A stretch of DNA of 44,335 nucleotides, from the NCBI GenBank assembly GCA_900542185.1, contig UQMZ01000032.1, forward strand, positions 1 to 44,335, in the 5' to 3' direction. Position numbers and translations under genes: made by a program. The DNA is from an uncultured Bacteroidales bacterium. Lineage in GTDB: Bacteria > Bacteroidota > Bacteroidia > Bacteroidales > Muribaculaceae. The notes below the pieces were generated by a model. That model saw nothing but the letters and a program-made list of their open reading frames with translations. It ran no database searches and was not told the origin of the DNA. Below are positions 33,904 to 41,994 of this stretch, piece by piece (the stretch's first letter is position 1; every line of letters starts with the position of its first letter).

Positions 33904-36900
33904 TTAGAATGTAATGTTAACGCCGCAGATAAACGATTTTGTAATGGGATAGCCCGTGGAACCGTAGCCTTCGTAATCCCAGCCTCGCGGATAATTGGAG
34001 ATGCAGAACAGGTCGTTGCCGGCCACGTAGAAGCGCAGTGCCTGCACGAAGAATGTCTTGGTTATTTTCTGCGGCAGCGTATATCCGAGCGATATGTTCT
34101 TCAATCGGCAGTAATGGCTGTTGAACAGCCAGAAATCGGACATCGCGTAGTTGTACGACGCCTGCGTGGCCGTGAGGCGCGGGTATTCCGCCTTCAGGTT
34201 CTGCTCCGGCGTGTTGTAGTTGCTCCAGTAGCGGCCGTCTATCAGCTTGGGGATGTTGCCGAAATTGTCGCGCAGCGGCTGCACCATCGTCGCGGTCTTG
34301 CGTTTCAGCTGACGTCCCACGCCCTGGAACGTTATGCTCAGGTCGAAACCGCGCCACGAGCCGTTCAGCGACAGTCCGTACTGATACCTCGGCTGCGAGT
34401 TGCCCAACAGCACGCGGTCCTTGTCGGGCGAGATCGGAGACTTGTCTTCCGGATCGGCCTTCAGGTATTTTATATCGCCGGGACGCACGCTGCTGCTCAT
34501 CACCGGATAATTGTCTATCTCCTCCTGCGTCTGGAACAGTCCGTCGCTGCGGTAGCCGTACCATTCGTTGAAGTAGCTGCCCATCATCTTGATTTGGTCG
34601 CCAAGGAACTGATTACCGCCCAAGTAACCCATCTTCGACTTGAAGTCGCTAAGGTTGGCCGATACCGAGTAGGTGAAATCAGCCACGCGGTCGCTCCATT
34701 TCAGCTCGATCTCGAAACCGGTGGTGCGCATCTTGCCCGTGTTCTGCTGCGGATTGTCATAGCCCACATAGTCCGGGATGTCGATGTCCAGGATCATGTC
34801 CTTCGTTATCTTGTAATAATAGTCGCCGCTGATGTTCAGGCGGTTGTTGAAGAACGCGAGGTCTATGCCCACGCCGAACGTCTTGGTGGTTTCCCACGAT
34901 ATGTCGCGGATGGCGTATTGCCATTGGGCGGCCGTGATGTGCGACACACCTTTGTCGCCTTCCCAGAAATAGCCGTTTACATAGTTCAGCAACGGCAGAT
35001 ATGGATAGTTGCCTACGCGGTCGTTACCTAACAGACCGTACGACGCCCTGATTTTAAGATAGCTGAGCCAGGGCTGCAGGTTGAAGTTGCGGAACCAGGG
35101 TTCGTTTGTCACCACCCAGCCGGCCGACACCGAGGGGAAATATCCGGCGCGGTGTTTCTTGTCGAAACGCGACGACATATCGCAGCGCATATTGGCCTGA
35201 AGCAGATAGCGTCCGTCGAAATTATACATGGCGCGACCGAAGAACGAGCGGTAGGACGTATGGGCGGCGTTGCCGCCGTTGGTCTGATAATCCTCGTTGC
35301 CACGGTCCAGGTAGGGGAACTCGGTCAATGCGAAATTATCGCGTGCGGCCCAGATATTGTCGGTCTTGTAGTAATTGTCCTCATATCCCAACAACGCGCT
35401 GACGGAATGCTTGCCGAACGTGTTGTCGTAGTTGGCCAGGAACTGCTTGGTGATGCTGAAGCTCTTTCCTCGCGATTCGGTCAGCTTGGTGGATGCGAAA
35501 CCGTTGATGGCGCCTATCACGTTGTCAGGCGTGTCGGGACCGGCGTATTCTATGCGTTTCACGAACGACTTGTTCTCCCAGTCGTTCCATATAGGCGAGA
35601 CGATGGCCGACAGTTTCAGGCCCTCGACGGGAGTGATGTACACTGCCGCTTTTCCGCCCACCTGATTGTAATGGTTCTTGGCCGTTCCGCCGTAATTCAA
35701 CGCGGCGTAAGGGTTGTCGCCCGACTTTCCGTCGGCCACACGGCCGTCCTGCCATACGGCCGCATATACAGCCGGGAACAGATAGCAGGCGTTCATCGGA
35801 TCGTAGTTCGGATTGCGCGAGGTGCTGCGCTTCACGTTCAGGTCAATCGCGGCCTGTATGTATTTGTTGATGGTGATGTCGTTGTTCATGCGGACGGTGA
35901 AACGGTTGTAGTCCTTGTCCTTATACAGTCCGTCCGACATGTCGTAGCCTATCGAGGCCGTGGTGCGTATCACCTTGGTGCCTCCGGAAATTCGGAAATT
36001 GTGCGACTGGCGGTTGGAGTGTCCCTTCAGCAGCATTCCGCGCCAGTCCGTGTCGGGATACCCGTCGGGATTCGTGGCGTTCAGTTCGGCGTAATTGTTT
36101 ATCATCGCCGGGATGTATGTGGGAAAATGGTCCGGGCCGTTGCCGGCGTCGTTCCATCGGAGCTCGTTGGTCATGGCCATAAACCGGGTCACGTCCACAT
36201 AGTCGGGATGGGTCGTAGGAGCCTCGTAGCCGTATTCGTACTGATACTGCATCGATACCTTCCCTTCCGAGGCGCGTTTGGTGGTGATCAGTATCACGCC
36301 CGAAGCGGCCCTCGAACCGTAAATGGCCGCCGATGCCGCGTCTTTCAGCACCGTCAGTTCCTTCACGTCCTGGGGGTTGATGTCGTTGATGTTGTCGGCG
36401 GGAACTCCGTCCACTATAATCAGCGGGTTGCTGTCGCCGATGGTGGTGATGCCTCGGATCTTGATGTCGGCCCCGGCGCTCGGATCGCCGCCCGAACGTG
36501 TCACCGACACGCCGGCGATGGCTCCCTGCAGCGCGCTTGACAGCATCGACACCTTCCTGTCGGTCACCGCATCGCCGTTTATCGAACTTACCGAGCCGGT
36601 CAGGTCCTTCTTCTTCATCGTGCCGTAACCGACCACAACCACCTCGTTCAGAAGCGTTTCCGATTCGTCAAGCACTACATCGACCTTGTCGCCGGCTCCT
36701 ACCTTCACCTCCTTGGGGCTGAAGCCTATATAGGAAAAGGCAAGCACGTCGCCTTTCGACGCCTCGATGCTGTAGTCGCCGTCCACGCCGACCACGGCAC
36801 GTGCCTTCTTACCCTTCACCGCCACGGTGGCTCCGATCAGCGGCTCTCCGCTGCTGTCCCTCACGAATCCGGTGACTTTCTGAACCACCACCTTGTCGGT

Positions 36901-37275
36901 CTTGCCCGGTGCGGACTTGGCGCCCGACTTCAATATGATGTATTTGTCGTCGATCTCATAGCTGATTCCCCGATTGGCGAACAGCCTGTCCAATGTGCTT
37001 GTGATTGTGGCGTTGGTCACTTTGACGCTCACCTTGTCGCTGGCACTGACTATGTTCTTGTTGTACACGAAATGATAGCCGCTCTGCTTTTCGATCAACT
37101 CCAGGGCCTTGGGTATCGAAATGTCGGCCGCGTTCAGCGTTATCCTGACGTTCTTCTGCGCCGTTGCGGATAATGGAACACATAACAGAAGCGTCACCGA
37201 CAGGAGCGCCCCGATAATCTGCAACATCCGTTTCTTGATGGTGCCGTCCCGCTTGGGATTCTGAATTTTTCGCAT
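33904..37275 (-). CDS. SusC/RagA-family TonB-dependent transporter with STN signalling domain
   Basis: A 1123-aa outer-membrane transporter. After a long basic N-terminus and signal sequence (cleavage near residue 40, ATAQ) comes an STN domain (about 44-116; ISIPKALELIEKQSGYHFVYNKNIV), then a carboxypeptidase-regulatory-like domain (about 134-205), the EVVVVGYGTMKKKDLTGSVS segment, a plug with GVSVTRSGGDPSAGADIKIRGI, and a C-terminal beta-barrel ending in ...FICGVNITF with a terminal aromatic residue. It imports glycan fragments with SusD. The STN domain is the part that contacts FecR-type anti-sigma factors, and a sigma/FecR pair lies 3 kb away on the divergent side. Three tandem repeats run up to its start codon. 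Met17 is an alternative start. Confidence 0.96.
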   Translation of the reverse strand: MRKIQNPKRDGTIKKRMLQIIGALLSVTLLLCVPLSATAQKNVRITLNAADISIPKALELIEKQSGYHFVYNKNIVSASDKVSVKVTNATITSTLDRLFANRGISYEIDDKYIILKSGAKSAPGKTDKVVVQKVTGFVRDSSGEPLIGATVAVKGKKARAVVGVDGDYSIEASKGDVLAFSYIGFSPKEVKVGAGDKVDVVLDESETLLNEVVVVGYGTMKKKDLTGSVSSINGDAVTDRKVSMLSSALQGAIAGVSVTRSGGDPSAGADIKIRGITTIGDSNPLIIVDGVPADNINDINPQDVKELTVLKDAASAAIYGSRAASGVILITTKRASEGKVSMQYQYEYGYEAPTTHPDYVDVTRFMAMTNELRWNDAGNGPDHFPTYIPAMINNYAELNATNPDGYPDTDWRGMLLKGHSNRQSHNFRISGGTKVIRTTASIGYDMSDGLYKDKDYNRFTVRMNNDITINKYIQAAIDLNVKRSTSRNPNYDPMNACYLFPAVYAAVWQDGRVADGKSGDNPYAALNYGGTAKNHYNQVGGKAAVYITPVEGLKLSAIVSPIWNDWENKSFVKRIEYAGPDTPDNVIGAINGFASTKLTESRGKSFSITKQFLANYDNTFGKHSVSALLGYEDNYYKTDNIWAARDNFALTEFPYLDRGNEDYQTNGGNAAHTSYRSFFGRAMYNFDGRYLLQANMRCDMSSRFDKKHRAGYFPSVSAGWVVTNEPWFRNFNLQPWLSYLKIRASYGLLGNDRVGNYPYLPLLNYVNGYFWEGDKGVSHITAAQWQYAIRDISWETTKTFGVGIDLAFFNNRLNISGDYYYKITKDMILDIDIPDYVGYDNPQQNTGKMRTTGFEIELKWSDRVADFTYSVSANLSDFKSKMGYLGGNQFLGDQIKMMGSYFNEWYGYRSDGLFQTQEEIDNYPVMSSSVRPGDIKYLKADPEDKSPISPDKDRVLLGNSQPRYQYGLSLNGSWRGFDLSITFQGVGRQLKRKTATMVQPLRDNFGNIPKLIDGRYWSNYNTPEQNLKAEYPRLTATQASYNYAMSDFWLFNSHYCRLKNISLGYTLPQKITKTFFVQALRFYVAGNDLFCISNYPRGWDYEGYGSTGYPITKSFICGVNITF

Positions 37276-37360
37276 TGATTAGTTCTTTATTTAAGGAAAC
37301 TGTTTGATTAGTTCTGATCTAAGGGAACCGTTTGATTGGTTCTGTGTTCAAGCGAACCGT
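37275..37360 (-). repeat. Three tandem ~28-bp repeats abutting the susC start
   Basis: Three imperfect direct repeats occupy 37275-37303, 37304-37331 and 37332-37360. Each begins on the plus strand with ttgatt(a/g)gttct and ends with (g)(c/a)gaa(a)c(c/t)gt. In the susC sense each unit contains GGTTC or GTTT, a spacer, then GAAC(C), so each could form a small hairpin or a dimeric protein site. The first unit touches the susC ATG. They would lie in the susC mRNA leader or its promoter. Confidence 0.8.
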
Positions 37361-37403
37361 TGTCATACACGCACATTTACGCATACACACTCTTAATTCT
37401 GCT

Positions 37404-37532
37404 AATAAGGCGACTTAATTCCCGTCGCACACATACCCGAAGTGCCTTTTTTTAAAATTTGTAAAGATTTATGGACTTTTCTAAAATTTTTTCTTTTATT
37501 GATGTGCCTTTCCTCAATCCGGTCGCCTTATT
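37404..37532. repeat. 11-bp inverted repeat flanking a 107-bp AT-rich core
   Basis: AATAAGGCGAC (37404-37414) and GTCGCCTTATT (37522-37532) are perfect reverse complements around a 107-bp core that is T/A-rich in its middle. The element lies between divergent susC and the first fimbrillin gene. The direct repeat GTGCCTTT (37442-37449 and 37504-37511) is also present. It may be a pair of oppositely oriented operators or an invertible DNA segment. The rest of the 313-bp intergenic region has no ORF. Confidence 0.65.
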
Positions 37533-37588
37533 GTAAAAAGTCTATTCATAAAAACTCAATAATTAACCAACATCCTTAAAATCGACTG

Positions 37589-39433
37589 ATGAAAAAGGTA
37601 CTTTATTACTTATCCTCTTTGTTGGTCCTCACAGGCTGCTCACAGGAAACCGATTTCTTTTCCGACGGCACCGGCGACCAGGCGGGATTCAAGTTCGAGC
37701 TGACCACGGCCGGCACCCGCACCACTACCGACGACAATTTCAAGACGACATTCACCGAGGGCGACCAGGTCGGACTGTTCGTAGTGTCACGTTCCGCTAA
37801 TCCCGACGGCACTCTGGCCGCATCGGGCAATTACGCCGACAACCGCAAGCTCACCTACACCGGGGGCGTATGGCAGATAGACCGCGAGGTGGTGTTCCCC
37901 GCCGACGGCGAGACTCTCGACTTCTACGCCTATTATCCCTATGTGGAGAATGTGGATCCCTCCGCCATCGCATACGACGCCACGCAGTCGATGTGCGACC
38001 TGCTGATGGCACGCACCGGAGGAGTTGACAATTCCACCGAAACCGTGACCCTTACCTTCAGCCACCAGCTGTCGCTGGTAGACGCTCAGGTCACCGACGG
38101 AGCGGCATCTGCAGCCGTACTTAGCGGTGTCAAGCCCGCCGCTTCCTTCAATCTCGGGAAGTTCGGCACCGACGAAGTCATGACCGTAACATCCACCGAG
38201 GCTGCAGACATCAATATGGAGAAGGTGGCGCCCAAGCACTTCCGCGCATACGTCCCCGCACAGGAGGGCGCCGAGGGCAAGATCACCATCAGCTCCGGCG
38301 AAAAGTCGCAGGCTCCCAGCGCGTTGGCCAACAACGCATTCAAGACCGGAACCGCCTATAAGTACAATATCGTGTCCACGCTGATCGCGCTGGCCGACCT
38401 CCCCAACTGCTACATCGTCAAGCCGGGCGAGTCCGTAACTTTCCCCGTACTGAAGGCTTACGAGGTATGGCGTTCCATCAAGTTCATAAACCAGGGCAAT
38501 CTCCGCAATAACGGCGAATTAGGTGTTGCGCTCGTATGGCAGGACGCCCAGAGCCTGATACCGGCTGACGGTGGCCTGACACTGAACCTGAATGCGGAAA
38601 ATCCCGACCAGAGTACCGTAACCGTCAAGACCAACCCCGGCAACGGCGGCAACGCTCTCGTGTCCGTCACCATGGGCGGCGACAAGGTATGGTCGTGGCA
38701 TATCTGGATCACTGACTTCGATCCCGATACGAACACGGCTAATGTGGACAACAACGGCGACGGCGTGACCGACTATGTGTTCATGGACCGCAACCTCGGC
38801 GCCATGACGGCGGATGTCTCCAGCCCGCGTTCCGTGGGTATGTACTATCAGGGAGGCAACAACGAACCCTTCGCAGGATTCACCGACAAGTTCCCCACCG
38901 ACGGCGCGAAAATATCCGACGTGCCCCTCTACGACATCGACAACAATCCCGTAAACTATACACGCACCGGCGATATCTGGGGTGCTAACCAGGATCAGTC
39001 CGTAAGACGTATCCTGACGGCTCCCGGCCTGTTCGTTACAGCTACAGGCGAGCCCTACAGCTGGATTACCAACGACCCCAACGCGACCTTGCTGTACGGT
39101 CCCAACTTCTGGACCGAGGAGGCTACAGGCGAGAAGGGTGTGTTCGACCCGTCGCCCGCAGGATGGATGGTGCCCGCATACAAAAACGGCCTCTCCCCCT
39201 GGAACATGTATCTCGACGGCAATACTGTCCTGATCGATCCCACCACCGTCTACCCCAAAGGCGGACGCATGAAGTTCAACGGTACGTTCGGCAACGTGGA
39301 CAATGTGATGCTGTTCTCGGGCACGATGGACGGTTTGAAGAACAATGCCTTCCAGTGTGGCACCGACTGGGGTCAGATCAATAACTACAGCACCGCGAAT
39401 GGTCTGAATGTCCGTTGCGTCAAGATTCAGTAA
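37589..39433 (+). CDS. Fimbrillin-family lipoprotein with C-terminal FISUMP-like domain
   Basis: A 614-aa lipoprotein (MKKVLYYLSSLLVLTGC, Cys17). Residues ~30-265 form a fimbrillin-type domain: FELTTAGTRTTTDDNFKTTFTEGDQVGLFVV, LDFYAYYPYVENVD, MCDLLMARTGGVDNSTETVTLTFSHQLSLVDAQV. The C-terminal part (about 270-614) contains YVFMDRNLGAMTADVSSPRSVGMYYQGGNNEPF and ends ...NGLNVRCVKIQ, as in the FISUMP-like tails of Bacteroidales fimbrillins. Such proteins are exposed on the surface; some polymerise into fimbriae, but whether this one does is unknown. It is the first gene of the rightward unit, divergent from susC. Confidence 0.82.
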   Translation: MKKVLYYLSSLLVLTGCSQETDFFSDGTGDQAGFKFELTTAGTRTTTDDNFKTTFTEGDQVGLFVVSRSANPDGTLAASGNYADNRKLTYTGGVWQIDREVVFPADGETLDFYAYYPYVENVDPSAIAYDATQSMCDLLMARTGGVDNSTETVTLTFSHQLSLVDAQVTDGAASAAVLSGVKPAASFNLGKFGTDEVMTVTSTEAADINMEKVAPKHFRAYVPAQEGAEGKITISSGEKSQAPSALANNAFKTGTAYKYNIVSTLIALADLPNCYIVKPGESVTFPVLKAYEVWRSIKFINQGNLRNNGELGVALVWQDAQSLIPADGGLTLNLNAENPDQSTVTVKTNPGNGGNALVSVTMGGDKVWSWHIWITDFDPDTNTANVDNNGDGVTDYVFMDRNLGAMTADVSSPRSVGMYYQGGNNEPFAGFTDKFPTDGAKISDVPLYDIDNNPVNYTRTGDIWGANQDQSVRRILTAPGLFVTATGEPYSWITNDPNATLLYGPNFWTEEATGEKGVFDPSPAGWMVPAYKNGLSPWNMYLDGNTVLIDPTTVYPKGGRMKFNGTFGNVDNVMLFSGTMDGLKNNAFQCGTDWGQINNYSTANGLNVRCVKIQ

Positions 39434-39451
39434 CAACGACATACGTTCTAT

Positions 39452-40318
39452 ATGCGAAAGTTAATTCATATATTGGCAGTCATGGCGCTCAGCTCCGTCA
39501 TGGTGTCCTGCGAGGACATCTACGAGGGCGGAGAGGAGCACCATGCTCCCCTGCCGGTGCAGCTGAAGGCTACGATACAGCCCTACGACCGCGACCTGCC
39601 CGAAAGCTGGAACGGTGGCGAGGAATTGGGTATGTTCATGTTCGCCAGCGGTGAGGACAACGCGTTCTCCTCGTCCTCATGCATCCGGCTCCGCACTGAT
39701 GAAAAGGGGGAAATGCAGCCCGTGGACTCTGAAACGATGCCGCTCTATCCCGAACTCGCCACCAAGGTGGATTTCATCTGCTTCTCGCCCTACAGTTCCG
39801 AAGCGGCTACCTCCCGGACCCTGAGCCTGGACGTATCCACGCCTGACAAAGCCGCGGCCTCGGATTATCTTTATTCCGACAACGCACGCAACAAATATCC
39901 CTCTCTGTCTCCGGTCAAGGTGCAGATGAAGCACATTACGTGTATGGTGCAGTTCTCCATCACCGCCGATGCCGGCATACCGGCCGATGTACTTAAGGCT
40001 CTGAACCCCTGCATCGAGGAGGTGCCCTCACAGGGCGTGTTCTCGCTGGCCGAGGGTAAACTGACATCATCCGCAGCCGAATCACACGTTACGATGCGGA
40101 CGAACGCCGACATGACCCGGGCCGAGTGCCTGCTTCTGCCCGCATCATCCGCATTCACAGTCAGATGCAACGTGGCCGGCGCGTCCTTGCGCAGAAAACT
40201 CGGTAACATGAGTTTTGAAAGCGGTAAACTTTATAAATTCGATTTACATGTAACCGAACCGGGATTCGAAATCACTCTCCGTGAAATCGACGACTGGAAT
40301 GTCGAGACTTTCGACTGA
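39452..40318 (+). CDS. Short fimbrillin-family lipoprotein
   Basis: A 288-aa lipoprotein (MRKLIHILAVMALSSVMVSC, Cys20). It shows the fimbrillin pattern LPESWNGGEELGMFMFASGEDN, YPELATKVDFICFSPYSSEA and DYLYSDNARNKYPSLSPVKVQMKHITCMVQFSI, the last resembling the 'H.ls.v.f' core strand of the family, and ends in a strand LYKFDLHVTEPGFEITLREIDDW. It lacks the FISUMP-like C-terminus of its neighbour, 18 bp upstream. It may be a partner or accessory subunit. The gap to the sigma factor gene is 33 bp, consistent with one transcript. Confidence 0.75.
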   Translation: MRKLIHILAVMALSSVMVSCEDIYEGGEEHHAPLPVQLKATIQPYDRDLPESWNGGEELGMFMFASGEDNAFSSSSCIRLRTDEKGEMQPVDSETMPLYPELATKVDFICFSPYSSEAATSRTLSLDVSTPDKAAASDYLYSDNARNKYPSLSPVKVQMKHITCMVQFSITADAGIPADVLKALNPCIEEVPSQGVFSLAEGKLTSSAAESHVTMRTNADMTRAECLLLPASSAFTVRCNVAGASLRRKLGNMSFESGKLYKFDLHVTEPGFEITLREIDDWNVETFD

Positions 40319-40351
40319 TTGATATTATATTGTTTTGCTGATTGTTACCCC

Positions 40352-40906
40352 ATGAATGAATTGGATTCATCAGGCGACGAGCTGCTCTTGAAAAGGTTGC
40401 GTGAAGGCGATCCATACGCCTTCACCGCAATCTTTTCTAAATATTACCGCAGTCTGCTGCTGTACTGCAATTCGTTTATAACCGACCGGAGGGAATGCGA
40501 GGACATAGTCATGAATCTCTTCGTGAAGTTGTGGGAGAATCGCGAGACATTGGATATAAGGTCATTGAAAAGCTTTCTGCTGCGCTGTGTGCGTCACGAC
40601 TGTCTGGATGCCATCAAGCACAGGAAGATAGAAGACTCGTACGCGGCGAGCTTTATGATTGCCAACGATTTAAACGATTCAGCCATCGACAGTTATTTCC
40701 TCTATGATGAATTGGAGGAGCTGATCGAGACTGCGTTGCTCTCCCTTGACGCCAAATCGGTAGAGGCGTTCAGGATGAGCCGATGGGACGGCATGAAATA
40801 TGACGATATAGCCCAAAAGATGAACGTATCGCGACGCACTGTTGAGGTCAGGGTCACAAATGTGATCAAAAAGCTTCGCGAAATAATAAGAAGATCATTT
40901 CCCTAA
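40352..40906 (+). CDS. ECF RNA polymerase sigma factor (sigma-70 family)
   Basis: A 184-aa ECF sigma factor. Region 2 (about 15-85) includes YAFTAIFSKYYRSLLLYCNSFITDRRECEDIVMNLFVKLWENRETLD. Region 4 (about 115-180) carries the helix-turn-helix MKYDDIAQKMNVSRRTVEVRVTNVIKKLREI. The start chosen is MNELDSSGDELLLKRLREGD; an upstream in-frame ATG at 40319 would add 11 atypical residues and directly abut the fimbrillin stop. The stop overlaps the FecR start (TAATG), so the pair is translationally coupled. It likely directs transcription of this divergent locus, released by FecR when SusC signals. Confidence 0.93.
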   Translation: MNELDSSGDELLLKRLREGDPYAFTAIFSKYYRSLLLYCNSFITDRRECEDIVMNLFVKLWENRETLDIRSLKSFLLRCVRHDCLDAIKHRKIEDSYAASFMIANDLNDSAIDSYFLYDELEELIETALLSLDAKSVEAFRMSRWDGMKYDDIAQKMNVSRRTVEVRVTNVIKKLREIIRRSFP

Positions 40907-41994
40907 TGTCCCGACCGATTATGGGACAATGTAATTGCATTCCATCAATGAAAGATATTGAAGAGAAAGATATTGAAGACGATCTTATCATAAGGTGTCT
41001 GTCGGGAAATGCCGATAACCGGGATATGGACGAACTGAGGGAGGCCATCGCCGCTTCCCCCGGAACGGCCGAGCGGTTCTTTGAACTGAAGAACGTGTGG
41101 GACGCTACGCCATCTCCCGATGACGTCAACAGCATAGATACGCTTGAATCATTGTCCAGGACCCTGGACCGCATCTATGCCTCCTCGCGCTCAGGCTACG
41201 GATTCCGCCGCAAAGCCATTAACATCATCATGAAGACGGCGGCCGTACTCGCTCTGCCGTTGCTGGTGCTCTCTATCTTTTTATATTATACCGGCAGGGA
41301 TGCCGGCATGAACGCCGGGCCGGCTCTGTGTCAGGAAATAAAGGCCATGCCGGGAAGCATGGTCCATACATTCCTTCCGGACAGCACCGAGATATGGCTG
41401 AACGGCGGAAGCCGCCTGACATACAGACAGGAACACGACAGCCCCAGACTGGTGAACATTAGCGGCGAAGCCTTTTTCAGCGTCGCCAAGGACGCGGAGC
41501 ACCCTTTCCGCGTGCATACCCCCTCCGGCCTCGATGTCGAGGCGTTGGGTACCGAGTTCAACGTATGTTCCTATTCCACCGATACCATTACAACCGTCAC
41601 ACTTACCGAAGGGAGCGTCAGGGTCAATGACAGTGCCGCGAAATCCTCGCTTTCGCCCGGACAGTCCATCGTTTACAACGCGAACAAGAAGAAGATGTCC
41701 CTCTATCTGGGCAACACCGACAAAATGATTTCGTGGCGAGACGGCGATCTGGTATTCAGCAACGAAATGCTGAAAAACGTTTACAAACGCCTGGGCCAGA
41801 TCTTCAATGTCAGCTTTGAGGTCGACTCCAGGCTTGACAACGCCATCCTGTACGCCACCTTCGAGGATGCGTCGCTCGACCAGATACTGGGTCTGATCCG
41901 GCGCTCCACTCCCCTCGATTACGAGGTGGTGGACGGCTATGAAGAAAACGGCAGGATAACGGGAACCAAAAGAATTAAGGTCATATCGAGATGA
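40906..41994 (+). CDS. FecR-family anti-sigma factor
   Basis: A 362-aa membrane protein. A cytoplasmic N-terminus (about 1-105) should bind the sigma factor, a single membrane helix follows (about 110-128, KTAAVLALPLLVLSIFLYY), and the periplasmic FecR domain (about 145-245) shows GSMVHTFLPDSTEIWLNGGSRLTY, VNISGEAFFSVAKDAEHPFRVHTPSGLDVEALGTEFNVCSY and VTLTEGSVRVND. The C-terminal STN-like module (about 275-350, MLKNVYKRLGQIFNVSFEVDSRL) is typical of Bacteroidota FecRs. Met15 (40948) is an alternative start, but the TAATG overlap favours 40906. The last four bases overlap the GH3 start (ATGA). Confidence 0.94.
   Translation: MSRPIMGQCNCIPSMKDIEEKDIEDDLIIRCLSGNADNRDMDELREAIAASPGTAERFFELKNVWDATPSPDDVNSIDTLESLSRTLDRIYASSRSGYGFRRKAINIIMKTAAVLALPLLVLSIFLYYTGRDAGMNAGPALCQEIKAMPGSMVHTFLPDSTEIWLNGGSRLTYRQEHDSPRLVNISGEAFFSVAKDAEHPFRVHTPSGLDVEALGTEFNVCSYSTDTITTVTLTEGSVRVNDSAAKSSLSPGQSIVYNANKKKMSLYLGNTDKMISWRDGDLVFSNEMLKNVYKRLGQIFNVSFEVDSRLDNAILYATFEDASLDQILGLIRRSTPLDYEVVDGYEENGRITGTKRIKVISR

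Noticed and set aside
33160..35031. 623-aa plus-strand open frame opposite susD and susC
   Set aside because: Antisense to two certain genes; no recognisable protein features.
35152..36540. 462-aa plus-strand open frame opposite susC
   Set aside because: Valine/arginine/histidine-rich antisense shadow of the SusC barrel.
37275..37360. CRISPR-like repeats
   Set aside because: The repeats touch each other without spacers and are imperfect; they look like regulatory tandem repeats.
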